DNA of 6,646 bases from Methylococcaceae bacterium (GCA_005779525.1 SXIZ01000136.1:1-6646), one strand, 5' to 3'; positions 1 through 6,234 are shown, counted from the first letter of the stretch. Made by a program: numbers and translations. The notes: generated by a model not told the origin, from the sequence alone.

Positions 1-1092
1 TATCAAGAAATTGAGCAATACATTCGCCAAAAATTACGTGTCAATGGCTATGGTGAGGTCAAAACCCCGCAATTAGTTGATCGGTCATTATGGGAAAAAT
101 CCGGGCACTGGGATAAATTTGCCAGCATGATGTTTACCACGCATTCGGAAAATCGCGATTACGCGGTCAAGCCGATGAACTGCCCTTGCCATATTCAGAT
201 TTATAACCAAGGCTTGAAAAGCTACCGTGATTTACCAATACGCTTGGCAGAATTTGGCTCTTGTCATCGTAACGAGCCGTCAGGAACGTTACACGGCCTA
301 ATGCGAGTCAGAAATTTTGTGCAAGATGATGCGCATATTTTCTGTACTGAAGCGCAAATCCAAGAAGAGGTCGCAACCTTTATCGATTTGCTATTTGAAG
401 TGTATAAAGATTTTGGCTTTGAAGATGTCATTATCAAGCTGTCTACCCGTCCGGTGAATCGTGTAGGTGATGATGCGGTCTGGGATAAAGCCGAGAATGC
501 CCTAGAGCTAGCGCTCAACACTAAAGGTTTGGCGTGGGAATTGCAGCCTGGCGAAGGTGCGTTCTATGGGCCTAAAATTGAGTTTTCACTTAAAGATTGC
601 ATCGGTCGTATCTGGCAATGTGGTACTATTCAAGTTGATTTCTCCATGCCTGGGCGTTTAGGGGCGACCTATATTGCTGAAGATGGTTCTAAACAAGTGC
701 CAGTGATGTTGCACCGTGCAGTCTTGGGGTCTTTGGAGCGCTTTATCGGGATATTAATCGAGCAACATGCAGGGAATTTTCCGGTATGGTTAGCGCCAGT
801 GCAAGCGGTTATCATGGTTATTGCTGACAGACACGCCGAATATGCACAGCAGGTTTTACGCGAACTGGAAAAAAATGCAATCCGCGTTAAAATTGACTTG
901 AGAAATGAGAAAATCGGCTTTAAAATTCGCGAACATTCGATGCAGCGTGTACCTTATCTAGTAATTATTGGTGATAAGGAGCTTGAAAATCAAAGCATTA
1001 CGTTGCGTTCGCAAAAAGGTGAAGATTTAGGTAGTCTGTTGGTACCAGAGTTCGTTGCGCGATTAAAACAAGAGATTGCGGACAAAAGATAA
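1..1092 (+). CDS. thrS: Threonyl-tRNA synthetase, 3' part (5' end outside window)
   Basis: Class II synthetase that charges tRNA-Thr with threonine in the cytosol. The frame is open from base 1, so the ATG at 127 is internal; 363 codons are present, against about 640 for the full E. coli protein, and the N-terminal TGS and editing domains lie upstream of the window. The visible part is the catalytic core followed by the anticodon-binding domain. The motif 2 region carries SCHRNEPSG and the QDDAHIF segment; motif 3 is LHRAVLGSLERFIG. The three expected zinc ligands are present: Cys in MNCPCH (codon 181-183), His in DDAH (334-336) and His in LHRA (712-714). From about 780 the anticodon-binding domain begins (PVWLAPVQ, then DLRNEKIGFKIREH). 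Nothing is truncated at the 3' end. infC follows after a 23-nt gap, so the two are probably co-transcribed. Identification is very sure. Confidence 0.97.
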   Translation, partial: YQEIEQYIRQKLRVNGYGEVKTPQLVDRSLWEKSGHWDKFASMMFTTHSENRDYAVKPMNCPCHIQIYNQGLKSYRDLPIRLAEFGSCHRNEPSGTLHGLMRVRNFVQDDAHIFCTEAQIQEEVATFIDLLFEVYKDFGFEDVIIKLSTRPVNRVGDDAVWDKAENALELALNTKGLAWELQPGEGAFYGPKIEFSLKDCIGRIWQCGTIQVDFSMPGRLGATYIAEDGSKQVPVMLHRAVLGSLERFIGILIEQHAGNFPVWLAPVQAVIMVIADRHAEYAQQVLRELEKNAIRVKIDLRNEKIGFKIREHSMQRVPYLVIIGDKELENQSITLRSQKGEDLGSLLVPEFVARLKQEIADKR

Positions 1093-1102
1093 AAATTATA
1101 TT

Positions 1103-1118
1103 GGAGGATTAGGATATC
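1103..1118 (+). promoter_or_regulatory. infC ribosome binding site and AUC start codon
   Basis: GGAGG at 1103-1107 sits 8 nt before ATC at 1116-1118. An in-frame TAG at 1110-1112 closes the frame upstream, leaving only GAT (1113) and ATC (1116) before the conserved N-terminal residues. No ATG or GTG occurs in frame before the conserved core, and the first TTG (1215) would remove 33 residues of the N-terminal domain. ATC is therefore the only reasonable start. In E. coli infC starts with AUU and IF3 represses its own translation by discriminating against that codon; the same control is inferred here. Confidence 0.85.
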
Positions 1119-1640
1119 GCTGCTAAAAAAGATGAAACCCGCCTGAATGATGCGATTACCGCTAGGCGTGTTAGGGTTATAGGCGCAGATGGAGAAGCTG
1201 TCGGAATCATCCCTTTGGATGAGGCTAAGCAGCTTGCTTATAGTGCGGATTTAGATTTGGTTGAAATATCACCTAATGCTGAGCCTCCAGTATGCAAGGT
1301 TATGGATTACGGCAAATATCTGTTTGAAATTAACAAAAAACAACAGATTGCCCGTAAAAACCAGAAGCAAATTCAAGTTAAAGAAATCAAATTCAGACCG
1401 GGTACCGATGAAGGTGATTATCAAGTTAAATTAAGAAGTTTGATCAAATTTCTTAATGAAGGCGATAAAACCAAAATTACTTTACGGTATCGTGGACGCG
1501 AGATGGCGCATAAAGAAATCGGTATGGATTTACTGAAGCGTATCGAGCAAGATCTGGAAGAATTAGCTATAGTCGAACAATTTCCAAAATTGGAAGGTCG
1601 GCAAATGGTGATGGTCATGGGACCTAAAAAGAAAAAGTAA
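1116..1640 (+). CDS. infC: Translation initiation factor IF3, AUC start
   Basis: IF3 binds the 30S subunit, keeps it apart from 50S and checks the start codon and initiator tRNA. Starting at ATC 1116 the protein has 174 residues, close to the 180 of E. coli. The N-domain (about 1-75) contains RLND near the start and SPNAEPPVC at 52-60, followed by MDYGKYLFE. A lysine-rich linker leads to the C-domain, which opens with KEIKFRPGTDEGDYQVKLRS from about residue 89 and contains RGREMAHKEIG. The protein ends in PKKKK, as is usual for the family. A plain ORF search would start at TTG 1215 and lose the first 33 residues, including the conserved RLND segment. Translation is probably autoregulated through the rare start codon. 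It is followed by a 185-nt structured spacer rather than directly by rpmI. Family assignment is certain; the exact start is well supported but not proven. Confidence 0.96.
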   Translation: MAAKKDETRLNDAITARRVRVIGADGEAVGIIPLDEAKQLAYSADLDLVEISPNAEPPVCKVMDYGKYLFEINKKQQIARKNQKQIQVKEIKFRPGTDEGDYQVKLRSLIKFLNEGDKTKITLRYRGREMAHKEIGMDLLKRIEQDLEELAIVEQFPKLEGRQMVMVMGPKKKK

Positions 1641-1662
1641 AGTTGCGTGATAACTTTATTCT

Positions 1663-1692
1663 CAGAATGCCTTTGCATACAAGGGTATTCTG
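1663..1692 (+). repeat. 12-bp hairpin in the rpmI leader
   Basis: CAGAATGCCTTT (1663-1674) pairs with AAGGGTATTCTG (1681-1692) around a 6-nt loop, GCATAC; two of the 12 pairs are G-U. It begins 22 nt after the infC stop. No T-run follows, so it is not a standard terminator. It may protect or process the infC 3' end, or be part of an L20 operator; the sequence does not decide between these. Confidence 0.6.
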
Positions 1693-1694
1693 TC

Positions 1695-1716
1695 AATCGT
1701 CTAGGACTGGGCGATT
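1695..1716 (+). repeat. 7-bp hairpin in the rpmI leader
   Basis: AATCGTC (1695-1701) pairs with GGCGATT (1710-1716) around an 8-nt loop, with one G-U pair. It starts 2 nt after the preceding 12-bp hairpin, so the two may stack. It is followed by a short T-rich stretch (TTAT) that is too weak to call a terminator. Confidence 0.4.
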
Positions 1717-1719
1717 TTA

Positions 1720-1738
1720 TATCATTTAAGCAATGATA
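1720..1738 (+). repeat. 7-bp AT-rich inverted repeat in the rpmI leader
   Basis: TATCATT (1720-1726) and AATGATA (1732-1738) are perfect complements around a 5-nt loop. It is AT-rich and individually weak, but it lies 3 nt after the previous hairpin in a run of adjacent inverted repeats. Confidence 0.35.
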
Positions 1739-1749
1739 AAACGTAATTC

Positions 1750-1784
1750 TTCAGGGCCTTGCATTTTGCCTTGCTGAGTTTTTT
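1750..1784 (+). terminator. Terminator-like hairpin with T-run ahead of rpmI (possible attenuator)
   Basis: TTCAG (1750-1754) pairs with CTGAG (1774-1778, the outer pair being a G-U), and GGC (1755-1757) pairs with GCC (1768-1770), leaving a 3-nt bulge and a 10-nt loop. Six T's follow at 1779-1784. This has the form of a weak intrinsic terminator or attenuator 41 nt before the rpmI start. A second TTCAGG copy at 1787-1792 can pair with the same CTGAG and hide the T-run in the loop, which would be an alternative fold. Function is inferred; the stem is imperfect. Confidence 0.4.
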
Positions 1785-1825
1785 ATTTCAGGGAAGTTTT
1801 TGATTTTTATTTTCGGAGCAAACAA

Positions 1826-2023
1826 ATGCCAAAAATTAAAACCAATCGTGGAGCTGCCAAACGTTTTAGACGTACTGGCAACGGCGGTTTTAAATGTAAT
1901 CACTCGCATCGTCGCCATATTTTGACGAAAAAGAGTACTAAAAGAAAAAGACAGTTACGTAAAGCTGATGCTGTTCATCCTTCAGATGTGCGTATGGTTG
2001 CGCGCATGTTGCCATATACTTAA
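1826..2023 (+). CDS. rpmI: 50S ribosomal protein L35
   Basis: Small, very basic large-subunit protein of 65 residues, the same length as E. coli L35. The N-terminus MPKIKTNRGAAKRF and the central HILTKKSTKRKRQLR segment are family hallmarks, and it ends in LPYT where E. coli has LPYA. The start ATG is preceded by GGAG (1815-1818) at 7-nt spacing. rplT follows after 17 nt, so the two are expected to be translated from one message and regulated together, probably through the structured leader upstream. No oddities were seen. Confidence 0.97.
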   Translation: MPKIKTNRGAAKRFRRTGNGGFKCNHSHRRHILTKKSTKRKRQLRKADAVHPSDVRMVARMLPYT

Positions 2024-2040
2024 TCTAAAGGAGCGAAATC

Positions 2041-2403
2041 GTGCCAAGAGTAAAACGTGGCGTAACTGCCAGAGCAAGACACAAAAAAATCTTAAAATTA
2101 GCCAAAGGTTATTATGGTGCGCGTAGTCGTATCTACCGAGTTGCTAAACAAGCTGTAATTAAAGCTGGACAATACGCTTACCGTGACCGTAAACAGAAAA
2201 AACGTCAATTCCGTGCTTTATGGATTGTGCGTATTAATGCGGCAGCCCGTTTATGCGGTATGTCTTACAGTCGCTTAATTAATGGCTTGACCAATGCTAA
2301 TGTTGCAATTGATCGTAAAGTTTTAGCTGACATCGCAGTGCGTGATATGACTGCATTCGCTGAAATTGCTAAAATTGCACAAGCAAACCGTAGTAAACCT
2401 TAA
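2041..2403 (+). CDS. rplT: 50S ribosomal protein L20
   Basis: L20 binds 23S rRNA early in 50S assembly, and in E. coli it also represses its own operon. The protein has 120 residues (118 in E. coli). The basic extended N-terminal tail carries PRVKRGVTARARHKKILK, followed by GYYGARSR at about 23-30 and the globular domain with QFRALWIVRINAAAR, INGL and IDRKVLADIAVRD. It starts with GTG, with a strong AAAGGAG (2027-2033) 7 nt upstream, where E. coli uses ATG. It follows rpmI by 17 nt. It is the likely feedback regulator for the infC-rpmI spacer, by analogy only. Confidence 0.97.
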   Translation: MPRVKRGVTARARHKKILKLAKGYYGARSRIYRVAKQAVIKAGQYAYRDRKQKKRQFRALWIVRINAAARLCGMSYSRLINGLTNANVAIDRKVLADIAVRDMTAFAEIAKIAQANRSKP

Positions 2404-2419
2404 TTTTAAGGCATGGCAT

Positions 2420-2447
2420 CTCTTGCAAGTATGCTTGCTTGTAAGAG
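2420..2447 (+). repeat. 12-bp hairpin with tetraloop in the pheS leader
   Basis: CTCTTGCAAGTA (2420-2431) pairs with TGCTTGTAAGAG (2436-2447) around a 4-nt loop (TGCT); two pairs are G-U. The stem can be lengthened by weaker pairs between TGGCAT (2414-2419) and GTGTTG (2448-2453), several of them G-U. It starts 17 nt after the rplT stop and is the strongest hairpin in the window. Confidence 0.65.
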
Positions 2448-2483
2448 GTGTTGCCAGCAAATATTGAGCAACACTATTTGCTG
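2448..2483 (+). repeat. Interleaved inverted repeats with two exclusive folds
   Basis: Four abutting segments alternate. GTGTTGC (2448-2454) is the perfect complement of GCAACAC (2468-2474). CAGCAAATA (2455-2463) is the perfect complement of TATTTGCTG (2475-2483). Only four bases (TTGA, 2464-2467) separate the two halves. With no linker between segments, both helices cannot form in full, so they are best read as alternatives. The first segment also competes with an extension of the preceding hairpin. Confidence 0.6.
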
Positions 2484-2526
2484 CTGATTCTAAATTTCCC
2501 TTCTAACTATTTAAGTGAGCTGAGCA

Positions 2527-3546
2527 GTGTCGGCTAGTCTCGAAAATATTCTTGCGCAAGCGCTACAACAGCTTAGCGCGGCGACTGATCTGAATCAATT
2601 AGATCAGGTGCGTGTACAATATCTGGGTAAAAAAGGTGAATTCACCTTACAGATGAAAGAGCTGGGTAAACTAGACCCAGAACAACGCCGTAGTGTCGGC
2701 CAAGTCATTAATGAGGCTAAAGATCAATTTCAGGAGCAGCTCGAAGCGCGCCGCCAAATTTTGGAAAGTGCAGCGCTCGCCGCTCGGTTAGCCAGCGAAA
2801 CGATAGATGTCACCTTGCCAGGAAGAGGTCGCAATGTCGGTGGTTTACATCCGGTGACCACGACCTTGCGTCGTATCGCACAGATTTTTGCAAGCGTAGG
2901 CTTTGATGTCGTTGAAGGCCCGGAAATTGAAGATGACTATCATAATTTTGAAGCATTGAATATCCCGGCACATCATCCGGCACGTGCAATGCATGATACT
3001 TTCTATTTCGATCCACACACCGTATTACGCACGCATACTTCGCCAGTACAGATACGAGTGATGGAATCTGAAACACCGCCACTAAAAGTCATTGCTCCCG
3101 GGCGGGTATATCGCTGTGATTCTGACATCACACATACTCCCATGTTTCATCAAGTGGAAGGTTTTTTGGTGGATACCGATGTGAGCTTCGCTGATTTAAA
3201 AGGCGTCGTGTATGAATTTTTACGCGCATTTTTTGAAAAAGATATTCAAGTGCGTTTTCGACCCTCTTATTTTCCCTTTACCGAGCCATCGGCCGAAGTT
3301 GACATTGAATGTGTCATGTGTGGTGGCGAAGGCTGTCGAGTTTGTAGTCATACGGGTTGGTTAGAAGTGATGGGTTGCGGCATGATTCATCCAGAAGTGT
3401 TTAAAGCGGTGAATATTTCAAGTGAACAGTACACTGGATTTGCATTTGGCATGGGCGTAGAACGTTTAGCGATGCTGCGTTATGGCATTAACGATTTACG
3501 GTTATTTTTTGAAAACGACCTTAAATTTTTAAGTCAGTTCAAATAA
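2527..3546 (+). CDS. pheS: Phenylalanyl-tRNA synthetase alpha subunit
   Basis: Catalytic subunit of the (alpha-beta)2 enzyme that charges tRNA-Phe. It has 339 residues against 327 in E. coli. The N-terminal coiled-coil region (about 1-95) includes VRVQYLGKKGEFT. The class II core follows: motif 1 around GLHPVTT (106-112), APGRVYR and THTPMFHQVEG, motif 2 FRPSYFPFTEPSAEVD (244-259), and motif 3 GFAFGMGVERL (304-314), where Ala306 matches E. coli Ala294 in the Phe pocket. Between motifs 2 and 3 a four-cysteine insert, Cys262, 265, 270 and 273 (CxxC-x4-CxxC), replaces a short cysteine-free loop of E. coli and accounts for about 11 of the 12 extra residues. The start is GTG; an in-frame TGA at 2521-2523 rules out anything upstream, and GTGAG (2515-2519) gives a weak ribosome site. 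pheT follows after 10 nt. Confidence 0.97.
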   Translation: MSASLENILAQALQQLSAATDLNQLDQVRVQYLGKKGEFTLQMKELGKLDPEQRRSVGQVINEAKDQFQEQLEARRQILESAALAARLASETIDVTLPGRGRNVGGLHPVTTTLRRIAQIFASVGFDVVEGPEIEDDYHNFEALNIPAHHPARAMHDTFYFDPHTVLRTHTSPVQIRVMESETPPLKVIAPGRVYRCDSDITHTPMFHQVEGFLVDTDVSFADLKGVVYEFLRAFFEKDIQVRFRPSYFPFTEPSAEVDIECVMCGGEGCRVCSHTGWLEVMGCGMIHPEVFKAVNISSEQYTGFAFGMGVERLAMLRYGINDLRLFFENDLKFLSQFK

Positions 3547-3556
3547 GGAAGCTCAA

Positions 3557-5932
3557 ATGCAAATTAGTGAAAACTGGTTAAGAACTTACGTTAACCCAGC
3601 AAAGTCTACCGAAGAATTGGTGGCGCAATTAACCATGGCTGGTTTGGAAGTAGATTCAGTGACTCCCGCCGCAGCTGAGTTTAGTGGCGTTGTCGTGGGT
3701 CAAGTCCTGTCTATGATTCAACATCCCGATGCGGATCGTTTACGCATATGCCAGGTTGAAGTTGGTGCTGAAGCGCCATTACAAATCGTGTGTGGTGCGG
3801 CAAATGTTAGACCTGGATTGAAAATCCCTGCTGCTTTAGTGGGTGCAGAATTGCCCGGCGATTTTAAAATTAAAAAATCTAAACTGCGTGGTGCAGAATC
3901 GCTAGGTATGCTGTGCTCTGAAAAAGAGCTTGGATTGGCAGCAACCTCAGAAGGTTTAATGGAATTAGCCGCCGATGCGCCAGTAGGCACGGATATTCGC
4001 CAATACTTAGACTTAAACGACACCCTGATCGAGGTCGATTTGACACCTAATCGGGCAGATTGCTTAAGTGTGGAAGGGATAGCCCGTGAAGTTGCGGTCT
4101 TAAATCAATTAACCTGTCAGGTTCCAGCAACTATCCAGCTGCCAGTCGAACACCAAGACACTGTCTCTGTTGTTGTCGATGCTGTTGATGCGTGTCCACG
4201 TTATCTCGGGCGTTTAATCAAGGGCGTAAATGTTAACGCAGAATCACCACTTTGGTTGCAAGAGCGCTTACGTCGTTCGGGGATTCGCAGCCTAGGCCCT
4301 GTCGTTGATGTGACTAACTATGTACTACTCGAACTCGGCCAACCCTTGCATGCCTTTGATGCAGCAAAATTATCAGGTGACATTCAGGTGCGCTGGGCAG
4401 TGGCAGGTGAAAAAATTAGCCTATTGAACGAACAAGTTCTAACCTTAGAGGCTGATACCTTAGTGATTGCTGATGCACATCAGGCCTTGGCTTTGGCGGG
4501 TGTTATGGGCGGCTCAGAATCTGCCGTGAGCGATAGTACGCAAGACATTTTTCTTGAATGTGCTTTTTTTGCACCCGCAAGTATTGCAGGTAAAGCACGA
4601 AAATATGGCTTACACACCGATTCGTCGCACCGCTTTGAGCGCGGCGTTGATCCTTTTTTACAAGCAAGAGCACTCGCACGCGCCACTGAATTAATCGTCA
4701 GCATAGCAGGCGGATCAGTCGGTGAAATCACTGCTGCTGTCAGTGAAGCGCAGTTACCCAAACGTCTTCCGGTGACCTTAAGAAAGACGCAATTGGAAAA
4801 AATCCTCGGCATTAGCCCAAGTCAGAGCGATATCACCTTGCTACTGCAGCGTTTAGGCATGCAAGTAGTTATAGCAGCGGACTCATGGATAGTGACACCT
4901 CCCGGGTTTCGTTTTGATATCGCCATTGAAGCCGATTTAATCGAAGAAGTTGCAAGAATAATTGGCTACAACAACCTACCCATGCGTAGCTTATTAATGC
5001 GCTCGGCGTTAGGACAGGCGCCCGAAGCGCTCATGCCGTTGGATAGAGTCAAAGACTTATTAGTCGATGCAGGCTATCAAGAAGCGATAACTTATAGTTT
5101 TGTCGATGAAGATATACAGCACACTATTGCCCCAGAACAGCAATTTGTGCGCTTGCAAAATCCAATTTCTTCCGAACTCTCGGTAATGCGCACGACCTTG
5201 TGGTGCGGCTTATTGCGCGCGGCACTCTATAACTTAAATCGTCAACAAACGCGGGTACGCCTATTTGAAACGGGCTTACGCTTTATCCAGCTCGATGGTC
5301 AATTGCAGCAACAAAAAATGTTGGCAGGCTTGGCATTAGGTGCCAATCAGGTTGAGCAATGGGGTGAGGCCATCCGTAAAGTTGACTTTTTTGATATCAA
5401 AGCCGATGTCGAAGCCTTATTTACACTGGCACGCGTGCAGGTTAAATTTAGAACAGGCACACATCCTGCCTTGCATCCCGGCCAGACAGCGGAAATTATT
5501 ACTGCCAACGGTGAATCAATCGGCTGGATAGGCATGTTGCATCCCAATCTAGAAAAACAACTAGGTTTTGAAACGCGAGTTTATTTATTTGAATTGCAAC
5601 AAGATCAACTGTTGCATAAAAATGTCTCCCGTTTTGCTCCGCTATCCAAATTTCCCTCGGTGCGTAGAGACCTTGCATTGCTGGTAAAAACAGAAGTCAG
5701 TGCAGCTGAGATTCTAGAATGTATTCATGAATGTGCGCAAAATGACCTGCAAGAAGTCAGTATTTTTGACGTCTATCAAGGTCAGGGTGTAGAGCCGGGA
5801 ATGAAGAGCGTTGCGTTAAGTTTAATTATACAAAATTCATCACAGACCCTTACAGATGCTGAAATAGATGGTATATTAGCCATATTATTACAGGCGTTAA
5901 ATAGTAAACTAAGTGCAAGACTGAGAGATTAA
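3557..5932 (+). CDS. pheT: Phenylalanyl-tRNA synthetase beta subunit
   Basis: Partner of PheS that binds tRNA-Phe and hydrolyses mischarged Tyr-tRNA-Phe. It has 791 residues (795 in E. coli), so it is full length. Domains in order are: an N-terminal piece MQISENWLRTYV; an EMAP/OB tRNA-binding domain from about 41 to 148 with HPDADRLRICQVEVG; the B3/B4 editing domain at about 211-385; a B5 domain at about 400-475 ending in RIIGYNNLP; a catalytic-like core; and a C-terminal FDX-ACB anticodon-binding domain from about 692 (APLSKFPSVRRDLALL). Editing-site residues known in E. coli fall at the same numbers: His265, Gly318, Glu334 and Thr354; position 356 is Ser where E. coli has Ala. AAGGAAG (3545-3551) overlaps the pheS stop and sits 5 nt before ATG. 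ihfA follows after 5 nt. Its 3' end may hold an ihfA promoter. Confidence 0.97.
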   Translation: MQISENWLRTYVNPAKSTEELVAQLTMAGLEVDSVTPAAAEFSGVVVGQVLSMIQHPDADRLRICQVEVGAEAPLQIVCGAANVRPGLKIPAALVGAELPGDFKIKKSKLRGAESLGMLCSEKELGLAATSEGLMELAADAPVGTDIRQYLDLNDTLIEVDLTPNRADCLSVEGIAREVAVLNQLTCQVPATIQLPVEHQDTVSVVVDAVDACPRYLGRLIKGVNVNAESPLWLQERLRRSGIRSLGPVVDVTNYVLLELGQPLHAFDAAKLSGDIQVRWAVAGEKISLLNEQVLTLEADTLVIADAHQALALAGVMGGSESAVSDSTQDIFLECAFFAPASIAGKARKYGLHTDSSHRFERGVDPFLQARALARATELIVSIAGGSVGEITAAVSEAQLPKRLPVTLRKTQLEKILGISPSQSDITLLLQRLGMQVVIAADSWIVTPPGFRFDIAIEADLIEEVARIIGYNNLPMRSLLMRSALGQAPEALMPLDRVKDLLVDAGYQEAITYSFVDEDIQHTIAPEQQFVRLQNPISSELSVMRTTLWCGLLRAALYNLNRQQTRVRLFETGLRFIQLDGQLQQQKMLAGLALGANQVEQWGEAIRKVDFFDIKADVEALFTLARVQVKFRTGTHPALHPGQTAEIITANGESIGWIGMLHPNLEKQLGFETRVYLFELQQDQLLHKNVSRFAPLSKFPSVRRDLALLVKTEVSAAEILECIHECAQNDLQEVSIFDVYQGQGVEPGMKSVALSLIIQNSSQTLTDAEIDGILAILLQALNSKLSARLRD
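5849..5877 (+). promoter_or_regulatory. Candidate internal promoter for ihfA within the pheT 3' end
   Basis: CTTACA (5849-5854, 4 of 6 matches to the sigma-70 -35) and TATATT (5872-5877, 5 of 6 matches to the -10) are separated by 17 nt, and a TG at 5869-5870 forms an extended -10. The start site would be near 5884, about 54 nt before the ihfA ATG. E. coli ihfA also has its own promoter inside pheT. This is pattern matching by eye in coding sequence, so chance is a real alternative. Confidence 0.35.
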
Positions 5933-5937
5933 CTGAT

Positions 5938-6234
5938 ATGGCATTAACGAAAGCTGATTTTTCTGAAAAATTATTTGATGAACTAGGACTGAACAAACGT
6001 GAAGCCAAGGACATGGTGGAATTCTTCTTTGAAGAAGTCAAAGGATCTTTAGAAAAAGGCGAACAAGTAAAAATCTCTGGTTTTGGTAAATTTGAATTGC
6101 GCGATAAAAATAGTCGTCCTGGAAGAAATCCAAAAACTGGTGAAGAAATTCCTATCACTGCGCGTCGGGTTGTCACTTTCAGATCGGGTCAAAAACTCAA
6201 AGCTCGGGTAGAAACATATGTTGGAAGCGAGTAA
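5938..6234 (+). CDS. ihfA: Integration host factor alpha subunit
   Basis: DNA-bending nucleoid protein that pairs with IhfB and acts in recombination, replication and transcription. It has 98 residues (99 in E. coli) and starts MALTKADFSEKLFDELGL. The dimerisation body (about 1-52) with KISGFGKFELRDK is followed by the beta-arm GRNPKTGE, whose Pro65 is the residue that intercalates into DNA, and then TARRVVTFRSGQKLKARV. The alpha rather than beta or HU identity follows from the MALTKA start and from its location after pheT. GAGAG (5923-5927) serves as a weak ribosome site and overlaps the pheT end, so translation is probably coupled. The last 17 nt overlap the merR-type gene. Confidence 0.96.
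   Translation: MALTKADFSEKLFDELGLNKREAKDMVEFFFEEVKGSLEKGEQVKISGFGKFELRDKNSRPGRNPKTGEEIPITARRVVTFRSGQKLKARVETYVGSE

Larger units (their letters stand above)
1641..1825 (+). promoter_or_regulatory. Structured infC-rpmI spacer, candidate L20-responsive leader
   Basis: This 185-nt spacer holds no gene. It contains several inverted repeats in a row: 1663-1692, 1695-1716, 1720-1738, and a hairpin with T-run at 1750-1784. In E. coli the corresponding region is the translational operator by which L20 represses rpmI and rplT, and in Bacillus the L20 leader works by transcription termination. The position and structure suggest a similar role here. I did not identify a specific L20-binding motif, so the regulator is inferred from context only. 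The end of the spacer provides the rpmI ribosome binding site, GGAG at 1815-1818. Confidence 0.45.
2404..2526 (+). promoter_or_regulatory. Structured rplT-pheS spacer, candidate pheST leader
   Basis: This 123-nt spacer contains a 12-bp hairpin (2420-2447), then two mutually exclusive helices (2448-2483), then about 40 nt without clear structure before the pheS start. In E. coli the same position carries the pheM leader peptide and a Phe-dependent attenuator. Here I find neither a Phe-rich leader peptide nor a T-run after the hairpins, so E. coli-type attenuation is not supported. Some other RNA-level control of pheST, or an mRNA processing site between the ribosomal protein and synthetase parts, is possible. 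Confidence 0.45.

Noticed and set aside
172..195. MNCPCH in ThrS where E. coli has MNCPGH, as an altered zinc site
   Set aside because: The metal-binding Cys and both His ligands are present, and I recall NCPCH in many bacterial ThrRS proteins, so it is an ordinary variant.
1215..1640. TTG at 1215 as the infC start
   Set aside because: It would delete much of the conserved IF3 N-terminal domain, including the RLND segment, and it has no Shine-Dalgarno; the ATC at 1116 has a strong one.
1690..1723. A sigma-70 promoter for rpmI within the infC-rpmI spacer (CTGTCA with TTTTAT or TATATC)
   Set aside because: The matches are at most 4 of 6 with poor spacing choices, and the same bases form hairpins; the support is not enough to call a promoter.
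2413..2487. A 24-codon frame starting at ATG 2413 in the rplT-pheS spacer, rich in Cys codons, as a pheST leader peptide
   Set aside because: It has no Phe codon, its AAGG is only 1 nt from the ATG, and its sequence is accounted for by the hairpin arms. It does not resemble the E. coli pheM peptide.
5340..5531. 63-codon plus-strand frame inside pheT
   Set aside because: It is an out-of-frame overlap within an intact, conserved gene, and I saw no clear reason to treat it as a translated gene.
5850..6176. 108-codon minus-strand frame opposite pheT and ihfA, and other minus-strand frames (264-521, 1421-1696, 2810-3082, 3718-4023, 4480-4812, 5347-5547, 6049-6264)
   Set aside because: All lie opposite well-conserved genes, show no recognisable domain, and have low-complexity Ser/Arg/Cys-rich translations typical of antisense shadows.
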